Source: Enterobacteriaceae bacterium (GTDB taxonomy: Bacteria; Pseudomonadota; Gammaproteobacteria; Enterobacterales; Enterobacteriaceae). Taken from it: a stretch of 64,000 nt of DNA. The stretch covers positions 372,001-436,000 of the forward strand of contig CABIZV010000004.1 of the NCBI GenBank assembly GCA_902363335.1, in the 5' to 3' direction. A model generated the notes under the pieces. It saw only the letters and a list, made by a program, of their open reading frames with translations, searched no databases and was not told the origin of the DNA. Of the stretch, positions 35,852 through 44,212 are shown piece after piece (the first letter of the stretch is position 1; every line of letters starts with the position of its first letter). Position numbers and translations under genes: made by a program.

Positions 35852-36178
35852 TTATCGACGGCATCCTAATAATATGCCAACAAATATCCCCACTGCCGCG
35901 GCAGCGCTCACACTTTGCCACGGTTTATCGTGAATATAGCTGTCAGCCGTATCGGCGACATCATGCACGCTTTGATGCAGACGGCTGCGACCATTGATGC
36001 GAGCGCGCGTTTCACTCAGTAGTGATTTTGCTTTGCGGCGCGCAGTCTCTACTTCATCTTGATTATCGCTGGCCCAGCTCTTTAGAACATCCTCAAGGCT
36101 GTCGGCTAATTGACTGACGTCACTCTGAATATCCTGAATTTCGTCATCAGCGTCATTGCGATTTAGTGACTTAAACAT
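35852..36178 (-). CDS. ygaM: YgaM, DUF883 family membrane-anchored protein
   Basis: 108 residues of the ElaB/YgaM/YqjD family: long amphipathic helix (coiled-coil character, about 10-80) and one C-terminal membrane helix (AAAAVGIFVGILLG) ending CRR. Family members are stationary-phase inner-membrane proteins that bind ribosomes. Start at MFKSLNRND has GGAGG 5 bases upstream. Confidence 0.9.
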   Translation of the reverse strand: MFKSLNRNDADDEIQDIQSDVSQLADSLEDVLKSWASDNQDEVETARRKAKSLLSETRARINGRSRLHQSVHDVADTADSYIHDKPWQSVSAAAAVGIFVGILLGCRR

Positions 36179-36328
36179 TCTAGCCTCCATGAATTTTGAT
36201 AGAAAGTTAAGTGTAGGACATCCCGAATAATTTGCCGTTAATTTATGTGTTTATGGAATTATCTGAAAGCGAGGCGAATGCTGATTACGGTAAGGTGGCG
36301 ATGCAGTAAAAGATGACGAGGATAAAAT

Positions 36329-36673
36329 ATGTATTTACGACCTGACGAGGTGGCGCGCGTTCTTGAAAAGGCGGGCTTTACCATGGATGCGGTAACCACG
36401 AAGGCCTACGGCTATCGCCGTGGTGAAAATTATGTTTACGTTAACCGCGAAGCAAGAATGGGGCGTACCGCGCTAATCATTCATCCGGCCCTGAAAGAAC
36501 GCAGCTACAAATATGCAGACCCGGCTTCTGACATCAAAGCCTGCGATCATTATGAGCAATTCCCGCTCTATCTTGGCGGTGCAGTTGAGCAGCATTACGG
36601 TATTCCACACGGATTCAGTTCGAGGCTGGCGCTGGAGCGTTTTCTGGATGGACTGTTTGGCGAGAACGTATAA
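36329..36673 (+). CDS. ygaC: YgaC, DUF2002 family protein
   Basis: 114 residues, nearly collinear with E. coli YgaC from MYLRPDEVARVLEKAGFT to LDGLFGENV. Cytoplasmic, no recognised catalytic motif; iron-regulated in E. coli by literature, but no obvious Fur box was seen here. Divergent from ygaM and convergent with alaE. Confidence 0.92.
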   Translation: MYLRPDEVARVLEKAGFTMDAVTTKAYGYRRGENYVYVNREARMGRTALIIHPALKERSYKYADPASDIKACDHYEQFPLYLGGAVEQHYGIPHGFSSRLALERFLDGLFGENV

Positions 36674-36712
36674 ATAAATGACTGGCCTGGCCAGTCATTT
36701 ATTTTACTTCGA

Positions 36713-37162
36713 TCAGGCTTTTACCTGCGTGTACTGAGCAACCCGGAACAGGCGGCGACAAAAATCGAGGAAGTAGCCGTAAGCGGCACCCATCACCAGC
36801 GAAACTACCGCATTAGAACTGACTGCCGCCACAATCTGGTGCCAGTCAGCCCCAACGCTCAGCAGAATTAACACGTACACCGGCGACTGGAAGGTCACAT
36901 AGGCAACGGGGTCGGCTAACCGCTTCATCCAGCCGGCAGGGCTAATACGCCCGGCCTGTCGCATGATAAAGTCACGATAGATACCGTATGGCCAGGCAAT
37001 AATAATGTTGACCGGGATAGCGACCAGACGGGATGAAAGTGACTGTTCAAAGGTCATTCCTGAGAGAAAAATTTCAATCATCATGTTCACGACGGAACAG
37101 TAGACCACCATGGCGAAAGTGTCTGCTGCCGCATGACGCAGGCGTGACTGCGCAGAGAACAT
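36713..37162 (-). CDS. alaE: L-alanine exporter AlaE
   Basis: Small inner-membrane alanine exporter, 149 residues from MFSAQSRLRHAAADTFAMVV, with four hydrophobic segments and the conserved IPVNIIIAWPYGIYRDF and SNAVVSLVMGAAYGYFLD motifs. Start set by homology to E. coli YgaW; the 37-codon upstream extension of the frame has no counterpart. Confidence 0.94.
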   Translation of the reverse strand: MFSAQSRLRHAAADTFAMVVYCSVVNMMIEIFLSGMTFEQSLSSRLVAIPVNIIIAWPYGIYRDFIMRQAGRISPAGWMKRLADPVAYVTFQSPVYVLILLSVGADWHQIVAAVSSNAVVSLVMGAAYGYFLDFCRRLFRVAQYTQVKA

Positions 37163-37625
37163 CGGTATGCTCCTCGAAAATGAACGGTTAACACAAAGGT
37201 AAGTGTGTTTTCTGGCGTTTTGGGTTGGTTTAATTGACGTGTATAGATTATCCATCTGCATTAAAACAAACAACTAGTGAAACATTTTTATTTAATGCGT
37301 TTTTGTCAATAAAATACTCTGTTTGTGAGTGAATTATCGCCGCTGCGCTATTTTTGTTTTCATTCGGTTTTTTTTGCAGCTAAATCATGATGTTGTGATC
37401 TGTTTCGGCGGGGTGAAAAAAGATGAGTTATCGTGTTTTTGCGGCGGAAATCTAACGGGCGATTTTTTATTGTGAGTTTCGTCACGTTTGGTTTTTTAAA
37501 CCGGGTTTTCGCGAATTAATTAGCATTTAATTCCGCTGAAATGATTTTGAGAGTATGCGCTATTTGTGGGTAATCATGCACTGTAAAGGAAGAGAGCGGT
37601 GAGCGAGGCCCACCGCTGAAGGCGA
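37163..37625. other. 463-base AT-rich gap where stpA is expected
   Basis: No coding region is supported here. In E. coli stpA lies between alaE and ygaP; its reading frame is absent. A hairpin AGCGGTG / CACCGCT (37595-37617) lies just downstream of the YodC-like gene and may be its terminator. The rest is T-rich, presumably the alaE promoter. Confidence 0.6.
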
Positions 37626-37805
37626 TCAGCAGACGCCAAAATCACCGTCTTCCTGATATGGCGCAACGTCCGCGTTTTTCAGCGTGTATTGCTTACCGTG
37701 TTCATCGCTAGCCTGCACGGCCACAATGCTATCTTCATGTACTTCAATGACTTTTAATTTTGGTCCGCCATTTTTAGGTTGAACCAGATCGCCAGGTGCA
37801 AACAT
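37626..37805 (-). CDS. YodC-like (DUF2158) small protein
   Basis: 59 residues starting MFAPGDLVQPKNGGPKLKVI and ending GDFGVC. The N-terminal xPGDLVxxKNGGPxxxV pattern is the DUF2158/YodC signature, a small beta-barrel of unknown role. RBS AAAGGAGC precedes the ATG. Monocistronic, between ygaP and alaE on the minus strand. Confidence 0.82.
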   Translation of the reverse strand: MFAPGDLVQPKNGGPKLKVIEVHEDSIVAVQASDEHGKQYTLKNADVAPYQEDGDFGVC

Positions 37806-37872
37806 TTCCGTGCTCCTTTGTTATTCAGTGCATTAATACCTTAGCAGGGATGACGGTAAATGGCTGCAAGCA

Positions 37873-38403
37873 TCAGCGTCGATTCCACGGCATGACGGCA
37901 AGCAGGCGTGCCATGCCGCAAAAACCGGTAATGCCCGCAAAGGTCAAGCCAGCGCCAACGAACGCGCTTAACAGGAAGAACGCGCTGGATAGGCTATAGC
38001 CAAGCACGACGCCAAGTAAAATGAGCACGCCAGCGGCAATCTGTACCTGACGCATCAGGGGCAGAGGGGCGGAGGTGTCCTTCACGGTTACCAGACCGGC
38101 CTGTCGCCAGGCATCAATGCCACCGTCGACGATTTTGATCCGCGCCGGTGCGGCCGCTGCGATGAGTCGTGACAGGTTGTTGCGGGTGCGGTTCCCCGAC
38201 TGGCAGTGAAAGATGACGACAGAATCGACCGTTGCCTGTAGCGTCGCTCCTTGTTCCATCGCGCTAAGCGGAAACAGACGGGCTTCGGGAATATGTTCAC
38301 GGGCGTATTCATCGGCATCGCGAATATCAATCAGGGTGGCGCCTTGCTCAATGAGAGCAAAGGCCGCTTTGGGGGAGAGGTTCTCGGCGGTCAAAATATC
38401 CAT
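37873..38403 (-). CDS. ygaP: Membrane-anchored rhodanese YgaP
   Basis: 176 residues: rhodanese domain (about 1-110) with active-site loop CQSGNRTR (Cys about 68), then two membrane helices (about 125-165) and a tail matching E. coli YgaP (GFCGMARLL). Transfers sulfur from thiosulfate at the inner-membrane face. The E. coli partner regulator ygaV, which precedes ygaP, is not present here. Confidence 0.9.
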   Translation of the reverse strand: MDILTAENLSPKAAFALIEQGATLIDIRDADEYAREHIPEARLFPLSAMEQGATLQATVDSVVIFHCQSGNRTRNNLSRLIAAAAPARIKIVDGGIDAWRQAGLVTVKDTSAPLPLMRQVQIAAGVLILLGVVLGYSLSSAFFLLSAFVGAGLTFAGITGFCGMARLLAVMPWNRR

Positions 38404-38501
38404 CCTTAGGGCTGGCGGTATTGGGCAAATTATTGCCAGTCTACTCCTTTTTCCCTGTCCGGGCGTGCTTAAAACGATCGCGCTGATGACCAGGTACGAA
38501 T

Positions 38502-38533
38502 AAAAAAGCCGGATGCTTCCACCCGGCTTTTTT
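38502..38533. terminator. Bidirectional terminator
   Basis: AAAAAAGCCGG / CCGGCTTTTTT stem with a 10-base loop between ygaP's upstream region and the repeat protein gene. Confidence 0.88.
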
Positions 38534-38549
38534 ATTGAAAATTAACGAA

Positions 38550-38972
38550 TTATTCGCTGGCCTTCTTCTCAAGTGACTCAGCGCCGGCTTTGGTTTTATC
38601 CCAGCCTTCCTCTACGCCTTTTTTAGTAGCATCCCACCCTTTTTGGGAGGTCTCTTTGGTTTTATTCCAGCCTTTCTGGGTGCCTTCTTTGGTGGCATCC
38701 CACCCTTTTTCGGTTCCCTCTTTGGCTTTATTCCAGTTTCTCTGAGCGCCTTCGCTCACCTGGCTGCCTACGCTGTCACTTTTACCTTCCGCTGCGTGCT
38801 TAGACTTCAGCTTCAGTTCTTCACCCTGAGTTTGGGCCTGATGTAATTTCTCTTTTGCCGTATTGGCATTGGCCTGTGCGGCAGCAACCGTTTCATCTGT
38901 AGCGTGTGTGGTCGCGGCAAAAACAGGGGAAGCCAGCAGAAGAGCGGAAAGTGCAATTGTTGTTGTTTTCAT
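38550..38972 (-). CDS. Periplasmic protein with five 11-residue LEA-like repeats
   Basis: 140 residues: signal peptide (cleavage about VFA-A, residue 19), a Lys/Glu/Gln-rich helical part, then five tandem 11-residue repeats of type GWDATKEGTQK (about 79-133). Composition is very hydrophilic (Lys, Glu, Gly, Thr, Ser). The 11-residue Lys/Glu repeat is like plant and bacterial LEA-group-3 desiccation proteins. I do not know a named enterobacterial family; an osmotic or desiccation stress role is inference. Downstream of a GGATTT-type leader, monocistronic. Confidence 0.75.
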   Translation of the reverse strand: MKTTTIALSALLLASPVFAATTHATDETVAAAQANANTAKEKLHQAQTQGEELKLKSKHAAEGKSDSVGSQVSEGAQRNWNKAKEGTEKGWDATKEGTQKGWNKTKETSQKGWDATKKGVEEGWDKTKAGAESLEKKASE

Positions 38973-39084
38973 TAAAAATCCTCATCAGTTTGTGAGCATG
39001 AAAAAGCATGACACAGACATTCTAATGAGGCTTTAGGAATAAACTGTAATTGAATCATGGCGTTTCAAAGGCTCTTTCCTGGCG

Positions 39085-39852
39085 TTATCTGTCCAGCACA
39101 ATTAATGGCGCGCGATCCGCTGTGCGGGCAATGCTGATTTCAGCCTGATAAAGACTGCGTAGCGCGGGTTCGGTTAACACCGCCTCCGGCGTACCGTTAT
39201 CCACCACCTGACCGTCTTGCAATAAGATGATGCGATCAGCGTAGCGCGCCGCCAGATTAAGGTCATGCAGCACGCAGCAGACGCTAAACTGTCTCTCCCG
39301 CACCATCTGGCGTAGCAGGCGAAACAGATGTTGCTGGTGGTGGATATCGAGCGCCGAGGTGGGTTCATCCAGAAACAGCCACTTTGGTGACGGTTCCGGC
39401 TCCCACAGCTGAACCAATAACCGCGCCAGCTGTACCCGCTGCTGCTCGCCGCCTGAGAGGTGACGATAGTCGCGGGAAGCCAGTTCGCTACAGCCGCACA
39501 GGGCCATAATGTGTTCCGTTTCATCGCGCGGATGACGCGAGCGATGAGGGTGGCGGCCCATGCGCACCACCTCCATCACGCTAAAGGGAAAGGCCATATG
39601 GCAGTTTTGACGCATCACCGCCCGCGTTTTTGCCAGCTCCGCCGTCGGCCAGTCGCTTAATGGACGACCAAATAATGAACAGTCACCGCTATCCGGCTTG
39701 AGATATCCGGTTAACTGACGCATCAGCGTTGATTTTCCTGCGCCGTTTGGCCCGAGTATCGCCACAATTTCACCGCCTGGGAGCGTCAGCGAGACATTGT
39801 CGGTAAGACGACGACCGTTAATGCTAAAGGTCAGGTTCCGGGCGTTAATCAT
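39085..39852 (-). CDS. hmuV: Heme ABC transporter ATP-binding protein HmuV
   Basis: ATPase of the heme importer, 255 residues from MINARNLTFSINGRRL. Walker A GPNGAGKST (34-42), signature LSGGEQQR, Walker B WLFLDEPTSALD, H-loop VLHDLN. Last gene of the heme operon, its start overlapping the permease stop (ATGA type). The open frame extends 51 codons upstream into the permease gene, rejected. Confidence 0.94.
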   Translation of the reverse strand: MINARNLTFSINGRRLTDNVSLTLPGGEIVAILGPNGAGKSTLMRQLTGYLKPDSGDCSLFGRPLSDWPTAELAKTRAVMRQNCHMAFPFSVMEVVRMGRHPHRSRHPRDETEHIMALCGCSELASRDYRHLSGGEQQRVQLARLLVQLWEPEPSPKWLFLDEPTSALDIHHQQHLFRLLRQMVRERQFSVCCVLHDLNLAARYADRIILLQDGQVVDNGTPEAVLTEPALRSLYQAEISIARTADRAPLIVLDR

Positions 39853-40859
39853 AGTGCTCTCCGTGTGCGCAGGATAAGCCATAAAAAGTAGGGGCCGCCA
39901 ATCAAGCTGGTTAACAGACCCACCGGCATTTCGGCTGGCTGCACTAAAGTCCGTGCCAGCGTGTCCGCAACCAGTAACAGGCTGGCACCGGCAAGCGTTG
40001 AACACGGTAGCAGCCAGCGGTGATCGGCACCGATGGTCATGCGGATAAGATGCGGGACAACAAGGCCAATAAAGCCAATAACCCCGCTCACTGACACGGC
40101 CGCCCCCACCAGAAGTGAGCTCAGCAGCAGGAGTTGCTGGCGCTTACGTTTGACGTTAACGCCGAGGTAGTGTGCTTCTTCATCGCCAAGCTGAAGAAGA
40201 TTTAAGGTATTTGCCAGCCAGCCGGTGACAACCATGGCTGGAAGGGCAAAGGAGGTGGCGACCAGCAGCGTCGGCCATTGCGCTTGTCCGAGGCTGCCCA
40301 TCATCCACAGCGTCAGCTGCCGCAGCTGCTGCTCGTCGCCCACATAGCTCAGCACTCCGATTGCGGCGCCGCATAGGGCGTTAATGGCGATACCGGCAAG
40401 CAGAAGCTGCATCATTCCGCCGTGGGTATGACGCAGGCTAATCAGGAAAATCACCGCGCAGACCACCAGGCTGCCCACTACTGCGAAAATCATCTGTTCA
40501 TACAGCAGGAAAACCGCCGGCAGCGAAATGGGAAAAACGATCGCCACACCAACCATCAGCGCAGAACCGCTGCTGACGCCAAGCAGGCCGGGGTCGGCCA
40601 TGGGATTACGAAACAGCCCTTGCATAATCACGCCCGCCGTTGCCAGCGCGCCGCCGACCAGCACCGCCAACAGGACTCGCGGGAGGCGAATGTTGACCCA
40701 GATATCGAAATATTGGGCGTCCCGTAAAGAAGCGAAGCTAATTTTGAGCGCACCCTGACTGGCGCCAACCAGCACAAGCGTCGCCAGTATTAATAGCAGG
40801 CCAATAAAAACGCTCAAGGAAGATAGAGAATCCTTAAACACGCAAATCTCCAAAGACAT
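39849..40859 (-). CDS. chuU: Heme ABC transporter permease (ChuU/HmuU)
   Basis: FecCD-family inner-membrane permease, 336 residues from MSLEICVFKDSLSSLSVFIG, with about ten hydrophobic segments and the motifs RLPRVLLAVLVGGALATAG and GFIGLVVPHLIR. The 96-codon upstream open frame overlaps chuY and is not coding. Moves heme delivered by the periplasmic ChuT into the cytoplasm. Confidence 0.93.
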   Translation of the reverse strand: MSLEICVFKDSLSSLSVFIGLLLILATLVLVGASQGALKISFASLRDAQYFDIWVNIRLPRVLLAVLVGGALATAGVIMQGLFRNPMADPGLLGVSSGSALMVGVAIVFPISLPAVFLLYEQMIFAVVGSLVVCAVIFLISLRHTHGGMMQLLLAGIAINALCGAAIGVLSYVGDEQQLRQLTLWMMGSLGQAQWPTLLVATSFALPAMVVTGWLANTLNLLQLGDEEAHYLGVNVKRKRQQLLLLSSLLVGAAVSVSGVIGFIGLVVPHLIRMTIGADHRWLLPCSTLAGASLLLVADTLARTLVQPAEMPVGLLTSLIGGPYFLWLILRTRRAL

Positions 40860-40893
40860 CGTTGCGACGCCGTTTGCCAGCGCCGCATGGGGA

Positions 40894-41517
40894 TCAGACT
40901 GGTTTAAGCTCAGGCTCAACCAGGCTATAAACCTGCTGGTTAAGCGCCGGGGCGCTCGCCAGCGCCTGAATGTGCGCGGCGACGTCAGCGCGCTGCACAA
41001 AACCGTGCACTTCCTGCTGCTGGATGCGCTGCGCTTTACCGCTGGCCTCGCCGTTCTGCAAGCCACCAGGTCGGAGGATGGCGAAGTCCAGCGTGCTGGT
41101 TTGCAGCCAGCTTTCCGCCAGCGATTTTTCTCTGACGGCCCGGCCAAACGCGGCTTTCGCGCGCGCCGACAGGAATGGCCAGCTATCGCCGCAGCCTAAC
41201 GAGGTGACGAGGATCATGCGGCTGATACCCGCTTTTTCTGCCTCATCGATAACCGTGCGATGCGCCAGATAATCCTGTGCGCCGCCCATGGTGGAGATAA
41301 CGGTAGCCGCCGTTCCCGCAGCCTGGCAGGCCTGGGCGACGATATGGCTGTCGCAGGCGTCACCGATAAAGACATCGACGCCTTTGGCCTTTAGGCGTGC
41401 GGCTGCTTCGAGATGACGCACCAGCGCCACCACCGGACGGTTTTCGGCCAGCGCCAGCTCCACGGTTAATGCGCCGACACCGTTGCCGCCCGCGCCAAAA
41501 ATCAACCACGGGCTCAT
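40894..41517 (-). CDS. chuY: Anaerobilin reductase ChuY-like protein
   Basis: NAD(P)-binding Rossmann protein of the NmrA/SDR type, 207 residues, with N-terminal FGAGGNGVG dinucleotide motif. By position in the chuTWXY order it corresponds to ChuY, which reduces the anaerobilin made by ChuW. Its ATG shares one base with the chuX stop (TGATG), so the two are coupled. Confidence 0.88.
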   Translation of the reverse strand: MSPWLIFGAGGNGVGALTVELALAENRPVVALVRHLEAAARLKAKGVDVFIGDACDSHIVAQACQAAGTAATVISTMGGAQDYLAHRTVIDEAEKAGISRMILVTSLGCGDSWPFLSARAKAAFGRAVREKSLAESWLQTSTLDFAILRPGGLQNGEASGKAQRIQQQEVHGFVQRADVAAHIQALASAPALNQQVYSLVEPELKPV

Positions 41518-42011
41518 CAGGCATCTCCTTTCAGCACGGCTGCCAATGTGCGGAAGGCATCAACCTGTTCACCCAGCAGTTGGCGATGGTCATCGCGGCC
41601 GAGGAAGATTTTAAACATCGCGCTTCCGGCGGCGTTAAAGAACAGGATTGAGGCCGTGTCCATCGCCATAAATTTGCGCTCTACCAGCGCGATGTGGGTG
41701 CAGTTTTCCGCTTTGATGTGCCCGGTCATGCCTTTTTTACCGCGCAGGTTAAAGTAACCGTGGCGATGGAAGCCGGATGGCAGTTCGCCGGTAAATTCCA
41801 GAATCACGTCAGCGGAATGCACAAGTGTCGTCACTTTGCCCCACTCGCAAACGGTATCCCAGACGAGGTCGAATTTGTCGCCCGTCACAAGCGTATGGGA
41901 AGGCAGATTTTTGACCACCTCCAGCAGCGTGGTGTTGTACTGTCCGGCGATAGCTTCCAGCGTGCCGTCCGGCTCAGTTTTTAAAAATTCAGCTAAGGAA
42001 ACGTTGCTCAT
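41517..42011 (-). CDS. chuX: Heme utilization protein ChuX/HutX
   Basis: Cytoplasmic heme-binding/trafficking protein, 164 residues, same length as E. coli ChuX and collinear with it (GFHRHGYFNLRGKKGMTGHI). Two adjacent ATGs exist; the second (42011) has the better distance from AGGAG. Between chuW and chuY. Confidence 0.93.
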   Translation of the reverse strand: MSNVSLAEFLKTEPDGTLEAIAGQYNTTLLEVVKNLPSHTLVTGDKFDLVWDTVCEWGKVTTLVHSADVILEFTGELPSGFHRHGYFNLRGKKGMTGHIKAENCTHIALVERKFMAMDTASILFFNAAGSAMFKIFLGRDDHRQLLGEQVDAFRTLAAVLKGDA

Positions 42012-42023
42012 CATGAACTCCTG

Positions 42024-43367
42024 TTATGGGGTTTCTACCGCAATGCGCGGCGCGTTAAGCTCCTGAATAAGTTCATCAAGAGACTGTAAAATATTGCTCG
42101 CCCAGAAGCGGCCTTCATTGGTCAGCCGCAGGCAGGTTGTCTCGTCCTGAGTCAACCCGGCCCGGTGCCACTGTGCCAGCAGCGGCGCGAGTCTGGCGGC
42201 GTGTGGGGTTAACGCATCCAGCGGGACACGTGCGGTTTCCACCCCGGCCTGCAAGGTGTGGCGCCACTGGAAGTGCCCCCCTGCGGTACGCATCATCATC
42301 ATCAGCGGCTTTTGTCCGTCGGCGATAGACTGGTGCCATTTTTCGAGATTGCGCTCCACCATCCATGAATAGCCGTTGATTGAGCCACCGGCCCCCGAAC
42401 CGATTGCCAGACAATCAGCGCCTTGTTTAATGAGTAAATTGTAGAGGTTGCGCTCGCGTGCCGTGCGCGCCCAGTGGCTGTTGCTAATGCAGCGCCAGCC
42501 TGCTTGATCCATAAAATCACACCCCTGAAGATAGAGATCGCGGCGCTCAGCCGGTTGCGGCACGGCGGTACGTCCATTTTCAACGGCCTTGCCGAGCGGC
42601 GTGTTGGGCAGTAGGTTGAGGGCGTAAAGATCAACACCGTCGAGTCCGATATCGCGGGCAATCGCCAGATCCTCGCCCCACAATCTGGCGTCCTGACCCG
42701 GCAGGCCGAACAGCAGGTCGCATACCACGGCGGCGCGATCCCGGCGCACCAGCCCTTCCATAAAGGCGATAGCGGTAGGGCCATCGGAGGTGCGGGCCAT
42801 CTTTTTACGGATTTTGCTGTTAAACGACTGAATGCCAATAGAGAAGCGGTTGGCCCCGGCGTCCAGACAGGCGTCAATACGCGCGTCGTCGAAATTCAGC
42901 ACCCGGCCTTCAATGGTGATTTCACAGTCCGGGGCCAGCGGCAGGCGTTCCCGTAAAGTGGTAATGATCCGTGCCAGATTACGAGCGCTGAGGGCCGATG
43001 GCGTACCGCCGCCAAAATAGATGGCGTGAATAGGCGCGGACTGGTGCAGCACGCTATCGGCTTCCATCTCAATTTCCCGCAGCAGCGCGTCGGTGTAGCG
43101 TTCACTGCGATCTTCTTCATAACGGTTCTGGTAGAAACCGCAGAACGTGCAGTGGGTCGCACAGAACGGAATATGCAGATACAGCAGACGTTTACGCGGC
43201 GGCGTAGTCTGGCTGAGAACCTCCTGCCAGGTTTGCGCCAGCTGTTCTTTGGCAATCGGAATAGCGCCGCGCCAGGGCATGGTTGCCCGGCGATCCTTAA
43301 AGGGTTGACCGCCTTCCAGAGCAAAGTGAGGCGTTAAATCCAGTTCGTTTGTCGTAGTATCTCTCAC
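42024..43367 (-). CDS. chuW: Anaerobilin synthase ChuW (radical SAM)
   Basis: Radical-SAM methyltransferase that opens heme without oxygen, freeing iron and producing anaerobilin. 447 residues; [4Fe-4S] motif C-x3-C-x2-C is Cys69, Cys73, Cys76 (CATHCTFC), followed by GGGTPSAL and HemN-like segments (IGIQSFN). Second gene after the receptor and chuT, 17 bases after chuT. Confidence 0.94.
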   Translation of the reverse strand: MRDTTTNELDLTPHFALEGGQPFKDRRATMPWRGAIPIAKEQLAQTWQEVLSQTTPPRKRLLYLHIPFCATHCTFCGFYQNRYEEDRSERYTDALLREIEMEADSVLHQSAPIHAIYFGGGTPSALSARNLARIITTLRERLPLAPDCEITIEGRVLNFDDARIDACLDAGANRFSIGIQSFNSKIRKKMARTSDGPTAIAFMEGLVRRDRAAVVCDLLFGLPGQDARLWGEDLAIARDIGLDGVDLYALNLLPNTPLGKAVENGRTAVPQPAERRDLYLQGCDFMDQAGWRCISNSHWARTARERNLYNLLIKQGADCLAIGSGAGGSINGYSWMVERNLEKWHQSIADGQKPLMMMMRTAGGHFQWRHTLQAGVETARVPLDALTPHAARLAPLLAQWHRAGLTQDETTCLRLTNEGRFWASNILQSLDELIQELNAPRIAVETP

Positions 43368-43384
43368 GGGTATATCAACGTCCT

Positions 43385-44212
43385 TTAGTGTGGCCAGAAC
43401 TGGCGATGCAGTGTTTCAACGGCGTCGGCGACGCGTGGTCCCATCCCCAGGATCAGCGCCTGATCGATGATGACGATCCGCTGATTTTTCCATGCTGCGG
43501 TGTGGGTGATCCCCGCAATCGTGCTCAGGCGGTTGAGATCGCCGCCGATCATTTGCGAGGTGACGATAATGACTTCAGGGTTGGCAGCAATCAGAGCTTC
43601 TGCGCTATAGCTGCGGTACTGTGGGTGCTTCGCCACGTTTTGCGCCCCGGCAAGCGTCATCACGGCGTCGGCAACGCTGCCTTTTCCCGCTACCTGCGGT
43701 GCACTGCCGCCCGCGCTTAAAATAAACAACGCTCTAACCGGTGCCGGTTTGCTGGCGCTGCTTTGCGCAACTTTTGCCAGACGTTGGCGAAGGTCGTTTA
43801 TCAGGGCTTTTCCCTGTTCTTGTGCGCCAAGACTTTCTGCCAGCGTATCAATATTGGCGTACATCTGAGCGACGGTCGCCGGGATGCGCGGCAGAGTAAT
43901 CACCTGCACTTTCTGCGCCCGCAGTTGGTCAAACACCAGCTGCGGCCCGGCATCCTGCCAGGTGATAAAGCTATCCGGGCGCAGTGACAAAATGCCTTCG
44001 CTGCTAAGCTGTTTCCAGTAGCCGATATGCGGTATTGCATCGGTTTGCGGCGGGAATGACGTGGTTTCATCCACCCCGACCACGCGGTTGCCTGCGCCCA
44101 TGGCATAGATCAATTCGGTAAGCGAACCGCCAGCAACCACTATCCTCTGTGCCGCCTGCACGTTGAATGCGCAGACCAGCGCCAGTAATCCGAGAGCCAG
44201 TTTTTTCATCAT
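43385..44212 (-). CDS. chuT: Periplasmic heme-binding protein ChuT/HmuT
   Basis: Cluster A-II periplasmic binding protein for heme, 275 residues. Signal peptide to about VQA-A, mature start QRIVVAGGSLTELIYAMGAG. Two adjacent ATGs (44212, 44209); the first shares a base with the receptor stop (TGATG), indicating coupling. Passes heme from the outer-membrane receptor to ChuU. Confidence 0.92.
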   Translation of the reverse strand: MMKKLALGLLALVCAFNVQAAQRIVVAGGSLTELIYAMGAGNRVVGVDETTSFPPQTDAIPHIGYWKQLSSEGILSLRPDSFITWQDAGPQLVFDQLRAQKVQVITLPRIPATVAQMYANIDTLAESLGAQEQGKALINDLRQRLAKVAQSSASKPAPVRALFILSAGGSAPQVAGKGSVADAVMTLAGAQNVAKHPQYRSYSAEALIAANPEVIIVTSQMIGGDLNRLSTIAGITHTAAWKNQRIVIIDQALILGMGPRVADAVETLHRQFWPH

